DNA from: Citrus sinensis
Taxonomy: Eukaryota; Streptophyta; Magnoliopsida; Sapindales; Rutaceae
NCBI RefSeq assembly: GCF_022201045.2
Contig: NC_068563.1
Coordinates: forward strand, 26,075,001 to 26,139,000
Direction of reading: 5' to 3'
Length of the DNA: 64,000 nt
Part shown: positions 36,301 to 44,539 of the stretch, piece after piece
How the letters are laid out: each line of letters opens with the position of its first letter
Position numbering within the stretch: the first letter of the stretch is position 1
Program-made: the position numbers and the translations under genes
The notes under the pieces: generated by a model
Told to the model about the DNA's origin: nothing
Seen by the model: the letters and a program-made list of their open reading frames with translations, nothing else
Database searches by the model: none

Positions 36301-39044
36301 ACATTTGATATCCACTCTGGGTAATTGACTTCCCGAATGAACCCTGCTCTCAGAAGCTTCTCCACCTCATCATTTACAGCCTCATACCTCTCCTGGTTGA
36401 AGCACCTCCTCTTCTGCCTTACTGCCCGAGCACCTTTCTTTATTGCCAGCCTATGACATGCTACCTCTGGGTCAATCCCTGGCATGTCCTCATGTGTCCA
36501 GGCAAACACGTCGGCGTGAGCCTGTAAGCATTTCACCAACTCCTGCTTTTGCTCTCCCTCAAGTCTCGACCCGATTCTGATCGTCTTTCCCGGGTTCTCT
36601 GGTCCCATGCTTACTGTTTCCAGATCCTCTACGGGTTCTTGTCTGCCAGTCTTGTTTTCCACTCGGGTATCGAGGGATGTTATCTGCATCGCCTCCCTTG
36701 CTGCCGAGGAGTAGCAGCTTCTTGCGATCCTCTGGTCTCCTCGTACCACTCCGACTACCCCATTCACCCGGTACTTCAGAGCCAGATAATGGTTGGACAG
36801 CACCGCTTTGCTCATCCTTAAAAATGGCCGACCTAGGATCATCTGGTAAGGACCTTCCTCGTCCACTACGACGAAGTCCAGTATCATTGTTCTTTCTGTC
36901 GGGGGGCCCCCGATTGTGATAGGCAGTTCGACCACGCCCAGAGGGACCAGCTTCCCTCCTCCGAACCCCTTCAAGGAGGTGTTGGTGTATTCCAACTTCC
37001 GGTCGGCTATTCCCATTTCTTCCAAAGTTGATTTAAATAGCACATCAACTGAGCTCCCCGTATCAACCAGTATCCGGTCAAACTTCTTGCTAGCGATCGT
37101 AGCCTTGATGACTAAAGCGTCCTCGTGGGGGTATAGAATCCCTTCCTCATCCTCATCCGTCCACATGATTGGCACTTGCCTGACCCTTGCTCGTTTGGCT
37201 GCTGGGGTGTTGAAGAGTATCTCTTTACTGGTCATGGCGTATCTGGCATAATTTTTTCTCGATCTGTTCGAATCTCCGGCCAACGTTGGGCCCCCAGCTA
37301 TCACCCTCGCTGCGGGCGGCTCGCGTCTCAAGATTCCTTCACTCTGCTCCCCTTCATCCGTTGTGGCCACCATCGGGAAAGTCCCATCCATAAACTCGTC
37401 CAGGTACCGATTTCTCACCAAATCTTCGACCTGGGTCTTGAGATCTCTACACTCTGCTGTGGTATGGCCATGGGTGCCATGGAACTTACAATAACGTCCT
37501 CTATCCCTCCTGTTGGGTAGCTTTGTTATTGGTGTAGGGAGGTGCAGCAGCCCTCGACCCTTTATGGCCTCGTACACCTCATCCAGGGGCATCTTCAAGG
37601 GAGTGTACCGCCCATAGTCCTGGTTCTGGTCGACCAGATGCACTGCTCTTTCTCTGTTTGCCCCACTGTGAGTTGGGGGCGGTGGGAGTGCTTCTAGTCT
37701 GCTCGTCCTGCTACCGTGGGAATGTTGATGAAGATCGCCGGATGCCGGATCATGTCTTCTCCAAGGCTCCCTAGCTGGGGAACGAGGAGGTGGCGCCCTG
37801 CTGCGCTGATACTGTGGCGGCCTCTGATGAGGCTGGTAAGCAATTACCCTACCTCCTGCTCCACTACCGGAGATCTGGTGGTCCCTCCTCCTGATCGGCC
37901 CATTAGTTGGTAATGCTTTCTTCTCTTTCCTCCCTAACCCTTCCAACTGGTCTGTCTTGATCCGTGCAGCCTTCTCCTCCTCAATCTCGATGTCTCTTTT
38001 AGCATGTTCGTATGCGGCTGCATACGTTTGAATAGCTGGGCTTCTCAAATTGTACCACAGCCTTCCTATCTTCACCCCTTCTTTCAGTCCCCTTAACGCC
38101 TGAGGGTGGTTGAAGGCTCCCAAGTCGAGGACAGCCCGATGAAACCTCTTGATGAATTCCCGAAGGGTTTCTTGCTCCCCCTGTTTCATGCTCTTCAGCT
38201 CCATCATGTCATCTTCCGGTGACATTGCCCCACTAAACTGCTCTGCGAATTCCTGGCACATCTGCTCGAAGGTTTTTATGCTGCCCCGAGGAAGTTTCCT
38301 GTACCATTCTCGTGCACGTCCCTCAAGGGATAGTGGGAACACCCTGCACCTTTGGGATGGAGATAATCCCTGTACCCCCGTTATGTCGTTGAAGCGCTCC
38401 ATGTGCATCAGCGGGTCAGTTCTTCCCGAGTATCTGAGGTCGGGGAGGCGGAAATCTCTCGGAATAACTGCCCTCATGATCTCTGCTGCGAGCGGTGACT
38501 CCCCGTCCAGCATTATCCTCCAACCAGGGGCTCTGTTCCTCCCTTGCATGTCATCAATTATTTGCGCTAGCCTTCGCACTTCCTCCTCCAGCTGTCCTGC
38601 GCGACCAGGGTCGCGCGCTGCAGCTTGATCCCGCTCTCGCTCTACATCATGTAAGTGTTGCCTCAGTTCTGTTTCCTCTGCATTCACCACCCCGTCGCCC
38701 CCGTCACAAGTCTGTCTTACCGGGGACTGCTCTCTTTCTCTATGAAATTCTCCCCGCAGAGGTACGTTACCTCTCTCACCACCGAATCTCCCAGCGGTTT
38801 GACTTCTCTCCGCACTATCGGTACCTGGTGCCGCTCCACCGCCTCTCACCCTTCCCTCTTGGGTTACCCTTCGCTCGTTCCGCAGCTCATGCAGGATGGT
38901 TGTCAAGGTTTCCATCTGCTTTTCCATTCGCTCCATCCGGTCGAACATGACTTTTTCCCGTGCTTCGCTGATTACCTCCCTCAGCGTCACGGAATCGTTA
39001 AGCCTTATGTCACCCCCTTGTGCGCTACTTCCTCCTATCTCCAT
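33399..39044 (-). CDS. Gypsy gag-pol polyprotein, 1881 aa, uninterrupted
   Basis: Single open frame starting 78 bases inside the 5' LTR. Gag fills roughly residues 1-600, with a capsid-like retrotrans_gag segment (residues 240-330) and a knuckle-like CKFHGTHGHTTAEC. The aspartic protease LVDTGSS is near residue 660. Reverse transcriptase spans about 900-1060 with FTDLNKACPKD and YVDDM. RNase H follows at about 1160-1270. A second, archaeal-type RNase H starts at VDGSSGERGSGAG near 1310 with TDSQLVANHV, the hallmark of the Tat lineage. Integrase has an HHCC finger (about 1530-1570, CASC) and the D,D-35-E core (GIDLIGP, VTDNGRQFDN, NGQVEAANKTVK). The C-terminus AAHLRKYFQ is typical of plant Gypsy proteins. 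No broken motif was seen. Confidence 0.96.
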   Translation of the reverse strand: MEIGGSSAQGGDIRLNDSVTLREVISEAREKVMFDRMERMEKQMETLTTILHELRNERRVTQEGRVRGGGAAPGTDSAERSQTAGRFGGERGNVPLRGEFHREREQSPVRQTCDGGDGVVNAEETELRQHLHDVERERDQAAARDPGRAGQLEEEVRRLAQIIDDMQGRNRAPGWRIMLDGESPLAAEIMRAVIPRDFRLPDLRYSGRTDPLMHMERFNDITGVQGLSPSQRCRVFPLSLEGRAREWYRKLPRGSIKTFEQMCQEFAEQFSGAMSPEDDMMELKSMKQGEQETLREFIKRFHRAVLDLGAFNHPQALRGLKEGVKIGRLWYNLRSPAIQTYAAAYEHAKRDIEIEEEKAARIKTDQLEGLGRKEKKALPTNGPIRRRDHQISGSGAGGRVIAYQPHQRPPQYQRSRAPPPRSPAREPWRRHDPASGDLHQHSHGSRTSRLEALPPPPTHSGANRERAVHLVDQNQDYGRYTPLKMPLDEVYEAIKGRGLLHLPTPITKLPNRRDRGRYCKFHGTHGHTTAECRDLKTQVEDLVRNRYLDEFMDGTFPMVATTDEGEQSEGILRREPPAARVIAGGPTLAGDSNRSRKNYARYAMTSKEILFNTPAAKRARVRQVPIMWTDEDEEGILYPHEDALVIKATIASKKFDRILVDTGSSVDVLFKSTLEEMGIADRKLEYTNTSLKGFGGGKLVPLGVVELPITIGGPPTERTMILDFVVVDEEGPYQMILGRPFLRMSKAVLSNHYLALKYRVNGVVGVVRGDQRIARSCYSSAAREAMQITSLDTRVENKTGRQEPVEDLETVSMGPENPGKTIRIGSRLEGEQKQELVKCLQAHADVFAWTHEDMPGIDPEVACHRLAIKKGARAVRQKRRCFNQERYEAVNDEVEKLLRAGFIREVNYPEWISNVVLVKKANGKWRMCVDFTDLNKACPKDSFPLPKIDQLVDSTAGHGLLSFMDAFSGYNQIPMYEPDEESTAFITNQGLFCYRVMPFGLKNAGATYQRLVNKVFKPLIGKTMEVYVDDMITKSKIPKEHVRHLEETFELLRKYKMKLNPEKCAFGVESGKFLGFMVSHRGIEANPEKIQAIVQMTSPRNLKEMQSLTGRLAALSRFISKATDKCQPFFQVIRRGKKTEWTPECEEAFRNLKHYLQQAPLLSTPRDGDKLNLYLAVFDRAASSVLVREEEGIQYPVYYTSKALLDAETRYPTMEKWTLALVVAARKLRPYFQAFPVSVITNQPLRQILHKPDASGRLVKWAVELSEFDIDYKPRAAIKAQAMADFVAEFAEPEVCLGQQDADIGNDETQVWQISVDGSSGERGSGAGIVLEGPEGEEISYAVKLEFAATNNQAEYEALIAGLELDRAVKADRVKIRTDSQLVANHVSERFQPREEKMEQYLRIVRQMMGKFEAVEVIQIPREQNSRADILARMAAVADPKMPKSVPLEVKSRPSIEQNLGVLRIEQKSSWRDPIVSYLRDGVLPPDKLRARKIRAQASRYTMIDGVLYRRGYTLPFLRCLDDDDADYVLREVHEGICGNHSGGRSLAHKVLRQGYFWPTMHQDAQRKTRSCASCQSFANFSNQPPEKLTSMASPWPFAQWGIDLIGPLPKGRGAATHAIVAIDYFTKWIEVEALSRITEKKTTDFVWRNLVCRYGIPYALVTDNGRQFDNHSFRDFCQNLGIELKYCSPAHPQSNGQVEAANKTVKRLLKTRLGAKKGAWVDELSGVLWAYRTTHKTATGETPFALAFGHEAVVPAEVGTTTHRTDHFNEQENDEQICLNLDLLMERRKQAAERSVTYQQRVARYYNQKVNIRQFRVGDWVLRRVNQSTKDSTQGVLGPNWEGPYRVKQIAGPGAYKLVRADGHEVKRPWNAAHLRKYFQ

Positions 39045-39101
39045 TGCCTTTCGCTTACTCCACCCCTCTTCTTGCTATCGACAGAAGCTTTTTGCTCTGG
39101 A

Positions 39102-39119
39102 TCCCCACAGACGGCGCCA
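39102..39119 (-). other. Gypsy primer-binding site
   Basis: TGGCGCCGTCTGTGGGGA on the minus strand, three bases inside the 5' LTR. The first nine or so bases fit the 3' end of tRNA-Asp; the remainder is the variant often seen in Tat-like elements. The primer identity is inferred. Confidence 0.7.
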
Positions 39120-39122
39120 AAA

Positions 39123-39919
39123 TGTTGATGCGAGATTCCGGTTCTCCTCGTTCTACGATCAGGATCTCTGCTCGATCAACTTCGTCACGACCAGGAGGTC
39201 TCCTCGCCAGGCTTCTTCTCCAGAGGTCCCTGCGTACACAGATAAGTCAGAGTACGCCGGTTGTTTTCCCGGCGCAAACCCTCCGACGCTCAAGTCAGAT
39301 ATGAAGGTTCGGGAAAAGCTTGCCACAGGTCTTATGGCGTTTCTTGTGGTTTTCTCCCCTTTTCTCAAGAATGCCAACCCTTTTACCTTCGTTGGCTACC
39401 TTTTTATAGGCTTCCTCTGAATCTCAGTCTTCCGCTCTTTTCGAGACGGTATGGGACTCCAACTGCTGCGTTATGGGCAAAACATGGGATCTAGCGTGTT
39501 ACGCCACGGTTCAGGGGAAAGCGTGGCTGCCACGGCTCTGTGAGACCTTGCGTGTTACGCCACGGTTCTGGGGAAAGTGTGGCTGTCATGGCTCTGTGAG
39601 ATCTTGCGTGTTACGTCGCGGATCTGGGGAAAGCGTGGCTGTTGTGCCTAGATTCTCGTGCTGGAGAGCACGTCTTGCCAACTGCCGTCGACCGGGTCTC
39701 CTCGCCTCTCGATCTCTAGCCGGAATGGCCTCATGCCTTTTATAGGAATTGGCCTCGCGGACGACAACATCGTGGACAAGCAGGATGTTTCTGCTCCTGT
39801 TCTTCCACGCGCCAGGCTTTAACGGAACACACCGGTTCGCAGAACTCCGCCATCAGATGTCTGCTCGTCATTCCTGGTCCCTTCGACGCATTTGTCCCAA
39901 ATAGTATCCCTCCCAAACA
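39123..39919 (-). repeat. Gypsy 5' LTR
   Basis: 797 bp, same length as the 3' LTR at 23968-24764. Seven transitions separate the two by eye. It should hold the promoter for gag-pol transcription toward lower coordinates. Confidence 0.97.
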
Positions 39920-40225
39920 ATGTGCATTAGTGTTTACACAAAAAGCAGCTGTTGAAAGTGGAATGAGCAACACATAGTCCATTATAAAATTTCTCCAATC
40001 CCAATCCCACCACTAGACTCACATTTCTCTCAAAAACCGAGCTAAAAATTAGATATATTATAAAGCAGCAGTAATATTTTAATTAATTAGTTAATTTCCC
40101 CGTGACGAATTAACAGTTAACACACAGTGCAGACGACACAGGCCTCCCCATTTCACGATCAATATTATTAGGTTAGGTTTAGGTTTGGGGTCTAACCCTA
40201 AAACTGTTGTAACTCTCTTACGTAC

Positions 40226-40748
40226 CTTAACAAAACTGCACTTCTCAGATTTTGAGTTCGGGTTCGGATTCGGAGCAGGATTCCGGTCACTAGAGTTTTT
40301 GCTCTTCATTTCATCAACTTCAAGCCCTCCTCTCTCCTTCAGTAATCTCCCCAGTTTCATGCACTTCTTTGCAGCAAATTCCTTCAACACATCTGCCGAA
40401 GAGATTGAAAAAGAAAAAACGAAAAATATAAAAAACTTAGTTATGTCGATCGGCTGGCTTGGGATTTATTTTATTTTATTTTATTTTATTTTATTTTATG
40501 TTACCTTCAAAACTGATGAGGCGATAAACCCTTCCGATCAACAAAGTATCGTCTGGCCTTAAGAGCTGCTTAACTGGCAAGCCATTCTCCGACTTCAACG
40601 TCGGTGAAGTCGCCAGAAGCGCCACGTAATGTCCTGGATTTGAATTCATAATCTCATTAGCGCTAACAGACCAGTAAATCCTCTCGATCTTGTTCCCCGG
40701 ATGTTGAATCACCACCGTCGCTGCCTCTGCCGCTTGACAGTTGCCCAC
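40226..40748 (-). pseudogene. PADRE (DUF4228) gene fragment
   Basis: Exon 1 at 40505-40748 encodes GNCQAAEAATVVIQHPG followed by KIERIYWSVSANEIMNSNPGHY, the conserved start of plant PADRE/DUF4228 proteins, which are small stress- and pathogen-responsive proteins. An intron (GTAACA to CGGCAG) leads to exon 2 at 40226-40392 with VLKEFAAKKCMKLGRLLKER. A good donor AAG|GTACGT follows, but no third exon is found before the Gypsy element. The codon where the usual initiator methionine before GNCQ should be is GTG, and there is no promoter-like context, so this is a transplanted gene fragment. A (TTTTA)n tract sits in the intron. Confidence 0.75.
40466..40499. repeat. TTTTA microsatellite
   Basis: About six or seven copies of ATTTT within the intron of the PADRE fragment, next to its splice donor. 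Confidence 0.85.
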
Positions 40749-41193
40749 TTTCAACAGCTGCTTAATATATATGAGCAACACATAGTCCATTTCGGATTGC
40801 ATAGAAGTAAAACCGAAGCATTACACAAAAAGCACACGTTATTTATATTTTTAGTTATTGATAAGAAAAAATTTCCCCTCTTATTATCATCTTAATTAAG
40901 AAAAATAGTAATTCGTTTAACTGTTTGCGAAAAATGATGGCAATATACAATAATATTGTGTCGATGACCTTGAAAGCTAATTCTTTTGAAACAGGAAAAC
41001 TGGTATCGTATTTCAAAACACATAAAGACGTATCCAAGCTTTTAATGTGATCTAAAGATCTCATAGCTACATTCGAAATTAATAAATGATCCCTAAGAGT
41101 TACGAAACTGATATCAATGAAATTACAAACTCTTAAGAGTTTGTAGAACATTAATTGATCCAAATCCAATACAAACTGCTTACTAGTACAGCC

Positions 41194-42548
41194 TCAAGAG
41201 AGCCATTTATTTTTCAGTAGGCAAATTAAGCAACTGCAGCAGTCACTAGCAGCTTGCCAAGAGCTAGCATAGATCAATTGTTCATCTTCATAAGCTTTCT
41301 TTGAGAAAGTTTCAAGCTTCTTTGGAGTCATTATATCGGCTGTGTTCTCGTTTTTGAGCATCGAATAAACTTCCAGCATAGAAGGTCTACCGTTTGGGTT
41401 CTCCTGAACACATAACAAAGCTATTTGCAGACATGTCAATAATTTCCATGAGGAATGCGCATCATCTAGTGATGGATCCATTAACTTTATGCCTTTCCCA
41501 TCCTTCCACAACTTGTAGGACTGAAAACATCAAATATGTTATTGAGTTACATTCAATTAAATAGCACTATAAAGTTTTGACCAATTGTGCATTATAAAGG
41601 GGGTTATAAAGAAACTTACATAGTGTACAAGGCTTAAATTTTCATTATGACCATATTAAATAAAAAATCTCCTTCCATTTATAATTTGCAAAAGTAAAAT
41701 CTCAAAACTGTAGACATCATATTTAGTAGAGTAGATGCCTCTTCTACATACCCAGGAGGGATGTAGCCATTGTGGTACCGAGTAATTACAAACGTCATTG
41801 AAATTGTTTGACCTAAAAGATTAAGTTGATTGGTAAATGTTTAACAATAGTATTAAAGATAAGTCGAAGAAAATAGACATATATATACTTACTGTGTTCC
41901 AACAATTCGATTTGTGTTTGCTTCAAGATCATCTTTCACAAAAATTCTAACGAAGTCAAAATCTGATATTTTTGGTTTCAAATCTTCATCCAACAAAATG
42001 TTACTAGCTTTCAAGTCTTAATGAATAACTATTAATCTAGAATATTCTTGAAGATAGAAAAGCCCTTGAGTAATTCCTTAAATGATATGAATGCATTTTT
42101 TCCAATCCAAAATAAACCTTCGGATGGGATCTACATCAAATATAAGTATAGTTGGACGGTCTGTAGCATTAGCATTTAGAAATGAGAAATGCAAATAAAG
42201 GATTTCGTAAATGAAGAATTGCTCGCTGGAAGAATAAGTTGAATAATCTGCATTTCCTCCTCCGATGGAAAGAAGGGTAGTGATTGTTGGGTTCTTTGTT
42301 TTCATAGTGTGTGTGAAGTTGGAGAATTGTTCCTCATCAGAAGATGACAAAGAAAGTTTGTAGGACGTTGGATCGACATAAGCGAAACCACAAATAAGGT
42401 GAGTGAAGAGAGCACATTATTTATATCTAAAATGGGGAAGCCAGGGCTGGATCCCAAATACTAGCTCTGATTAAAGTTTTTTCTTTTGCAGGAAGCGATT
42501 CTGAAAATATAAAATCTGGAGGACATAAATGAAAATTTTGGATGCCAT
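41194..42548 (-). pseudogene. A-type chitinase-like receptor kinase, internally deleted (gene C)
   Basis: Recognisable pieces: the first part of GH18 exon 1 (42199-42548), exon 5 (41893-42130), exon 6 (41620-41769) and exon 7 (41194-41520). GH18 sequence joins intron 4 sequence directly at about 42199, so a deletion removed the rest of GH18, the membrane exon, the glycine loop and the catalytic lysine exon. Further damage: a stop replaces the arginine of HRD (IH*DLKASN), exon 6 carries a one-base deletion, an in-frame TAA and a lost acceptor (CAG to CAA), and exon 7 ends in a different frame from gene E. No functional receptor is possible. Confidence 0.88.
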
Positions 42549-42888
42549 TTTAGAAAGCCAGCTGCCTCAAACATGCCCAGTCTGTATGTGTTTTTATACA
42601 CACACACACAAATTATCCTATATTGACCGAGATTAGTTATGGGCCTAAATAATATATGTTTTAAGCAACCCTCAACCCACGAGTTAAGTTCGGAAGTTTA
42701 TAAACAGTATCAGAGTCAGGTTATGGACAAATGCGCTTATATTACCAGATTAAAATATCAGCGTGCATTTGATGGAATGATAGGAAAAATATCCCACCTT
42801 AGTTAAGATTAGTTACTAAGTTAATAATATAAGATTAAGGCAATCTTCAACTCATATAACGCAAGAGTATGAATCACAATTTAATAAA
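42549..42888. other. Upstream spacer of gene C
   Basis: Homologous to 8265-8595 upstream of gene A (GCGTGCATTTGATGG and TAAGATTAGTTACTAAGT segments), with a CA tract at 42598-42611. It ends at the MULE target duplication. Confidence 0.65.
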
Positions 42889-43019
42889 GGGAAAATATCC
42901 ACCGTCCACCTGATTTTATCAATTTTTTTAAAAATACACAAATCTTAATTTTTTTTTGCTATGCTACACTTAAACTTATATTTTTTTTCACATTTCCACT
43001 TCCGTTTACAAACCGTCAA
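42889..43019. repeat. Pack-MULE left terminal inverted repeat
   Basis: 131 bp, from GGGAAAATATCCACC to AAACCGTCAA. It matches the reverse complement of 44401-44530. Confidence 0.9.
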
Positions 43020-43084
43020 GACATTGCTGACGTCATAAGAATAAAATAATAATTTCACTTGGGCTTCAAAAACAACGTCGTTTA

Positions 43085-43350
43085 AGATCTGTAATTTAAC
43101 CTTTTCGTTTGATTCTGGAGTAAGGTTGGCCCTACAAACCGGGCATGTCATGTGAGAGGCTAACCGGACATCGATGCAATGAGGATGGAACACGTGATCA
43201 CATTTTGGAAGTAAACGCAGCGTTTCGTCATCCTCAAACTCGCTTAACCACACGGCACATTCCAGAGCACCTTTCCCGATTTTCAGATCCTTCACCGCAG
43301 AGTAGACGAGATAGGGAAAGACTCGATGACGGAAGGATCGAGGCCGCGGT
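43085..43350 (-). pseudogene. ATL-type RING-H2 fragment captured by the MULE
   Basis: Minus strand. [11 protein letters not shown] is followed, after a frameshift, by [18 protein letters not shown], then the ring segment [14 protein letters not shown] and CPVCRANL. This is the conserved block of plant ATL RING-H2 ubiquitin ligases. The second zinc-binding cysteine is tryptophan (ECAVW) and the conserved tryptophan of the DAWL motif is arginine, so zinc binding and E2 contact are probably lost. The N-terminal membrane segment and C-terminal tail are not recognisable. A gene fragment, not a working ligase. Confidence 0.82.
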
Positions 43351-43841
43351 TTTTGGAGACAATTTAACGGCGGTTTAACGTTGAGAGAGATGTCAACGTT
43401 AACGTACTGTGTTCGCTGAAGTAGGGAGAGCTTTGCGAGTTACGGACGTCTTGAGAGATGCAGGTGCGGCAAACTGAATGAGCATTTGCTGCTGTGCTGA
43501 AGGCACAAGCAATGGAAGGCGGCAGTTCGGGGACGCGACACATGCGTTCACAAGTGGGGTTCGTTAAAGTTGGTGGTGAGGGTATGGGATTGGGCGATGG
43601 TTGGAATTCGAACGGAAGGAACCTGCTGACAGCAGTTAAATCGCCGTTAAATTGTTTTGATTTCACCGTCTAGTTCGCGACCCACCTCGATATCTCTGCT
43701 TTAGTTTGTGGGTGGTGGACAATCTTGCCGTTTGTTTATTTGCGCTAACTGTTCATCTTGCCGTTTGTTTTCTTTCTCATTTTAAAATTTCATTTTCTCT
43801 GTTGTTATTGAGACAAAAATGTAGGAGGATTTGGAGAACAT

Positions 43842-44192
43842 ATGCATAATTCAGGGAGGAGCAGTGTCGTAGTTACAGAACAAATTCGAGGCCAATTAAT
43901 GCCGGAGGAATTGGATGTGCCGCGCATTGCGAATCAATGCCGGAGGAAATGGGATTCATTGCTTGATGAGTACAAAAAGATAATTGTGCGATCAAGGACT
44001 TTTCCTAATTCCCAAACTCAAACTCATACTGATTTCTTTCCACCCAATTTTGACCGTGAGCACTTTAAAGCCATTCATGATTTCGTTATGTCTAAGGATA
44101 ACCGATTTGATGATACTGACCCAGATTCAGATACCGATCCTGAAGCTGACTTCTCTGAAGCAATTTCACAAGCACAACTAGGTAACTTTTAA
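43842..44192 (+). pseudogene. Trihelix (Myb/SANT-like) transcription-factor fragment
   Basis: Plus strand, 116 codons. LDVPRIANQCRRKWDSLLDE followed by YKKI is the third helix region of a plant trihelix DNA-binding domain. An acidic stretch DDTDPDSDTDPEADF follows. The first two helices with their tryptophans are missing, so DNA binding is not expected. The frame is open to GNF* and could give a short chimeric transcript from the MULE, but I see no evidence of expression. Confidence 0.7.
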
Positions 44193-44400
44193 CTTCTCTC
44201 TCTTGTCTTGGATTGGGAGGACTTCTCATCCACCTCTATAATAAGAACATACACACATACTCTTTATTTTTATCTCCACCCACAAACGGCAACGGCTACA
44301 ATACTCATAAAGTTAATATTTTGGCGTTTATTTAGGGTAAATATGTAATTTTCTATTTTCGAGGTTAAAAAATAATTTAGATAAAATTCTGTTAGTTTTA

Positions 44401-44530
44401 TTGACGGTTTGCAGACGGAAGTGGAAATGTGAAAAAAATTATAAGTTCAGGTGGAGCACAGCTAAAAAAATTAAGATTTGTGTATTTTTAAAAAAGTGGA
44501 TAAAATCAGGTGGACAGTGGATATTTTTCC
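44401..44530. repeat. Pack-MULE right terminal inverted repeat
   Basis: 130 bp, TTGACGGTTTGCAGACGG to GATATTTTTCC, the inverted partner of 42889-43019. Confidence 0.9.
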
Positions 44531-44539
44531 TTTAATAAA

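Larger units (their letters stand above)
23968..39919 (-). mobile_element. Ty3-Gypsy (Tat-lineage) LTR retrotransposon, 15.95 kb
   Basis: Two 797-bp LTRs, 5-bp target duplication ATGTG (23963-23967 and 39920-39924), a primer-binding site and purine tract, and a gag-pol reading frame without a stop on the minus strand. Pol order PR-RT-RNase H-second RNase H-INT and the large size point to the Tat/Ogre lineage. The 3' half carries a long 121-bp tandem array and an antisense gene on the plus strand. I count seven LTR differences, all transitions, so the copy is young and may still be autonomous. Confidence 0.97.
39943..40791. repeat. Fragment bounded by nested direct and inverted repeats
   Basis: A 21-bp direct repeat (ATGAGCAACACATAGTCCAT core) lies at 39963-39983 and 40771-40791. 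Just outside or inside it, a 19-bp sequence AAGCAGCTGTTGAAAGTGG at 39943-39961 recurs inverted at 40745-40763. The paralogous stretch near 48930 has only one copy of the direct-repeat motif, so the PADRE fragment between was inserted or copied in with a local rearrangement. Confidence 0.7.
42889..44530. mobile_element. Pack-MULE carrying RING and trihelix gene fragments
   Basis: 1642-bp element with long terminal inverted repeats (131 bp left, 130 bp right, about 85-90% alike by eye) beginning GGGAAAATATCCAC and GGAAAAATATCCAC. It has a perfect 9-bp target duplication TTTAATAAA (42880-42888, 44531-44539), the size made by Mutator-like elements. The paralogous spacer at 8588-8596 shows the empty site, with one TTTAATAAA copy. 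No transposase is present; the inside holds fragments of two unrelated host genes in opposite orientation. Confidence 0.9.

Noticed and set aside
40505..40802. PADRE gene starting at the upstream ATG (40802)
   Set aside because: The extra N-terminal residues come from the rearranged flank, and family members start at MGNCQ. Here that codon is GTG and the third exon is absent, so the copy is treated as a fragment.
43364..43666. 100-codon minus-strand frame next to the RING fragment as the ATL N-terminus
   Set aside because: It is Pro/Ser/Thr-rich without the hydrophobic segment expected of ATL proteins, and not in frame with the RING block. It may be captured sequence but cannot be assigned.
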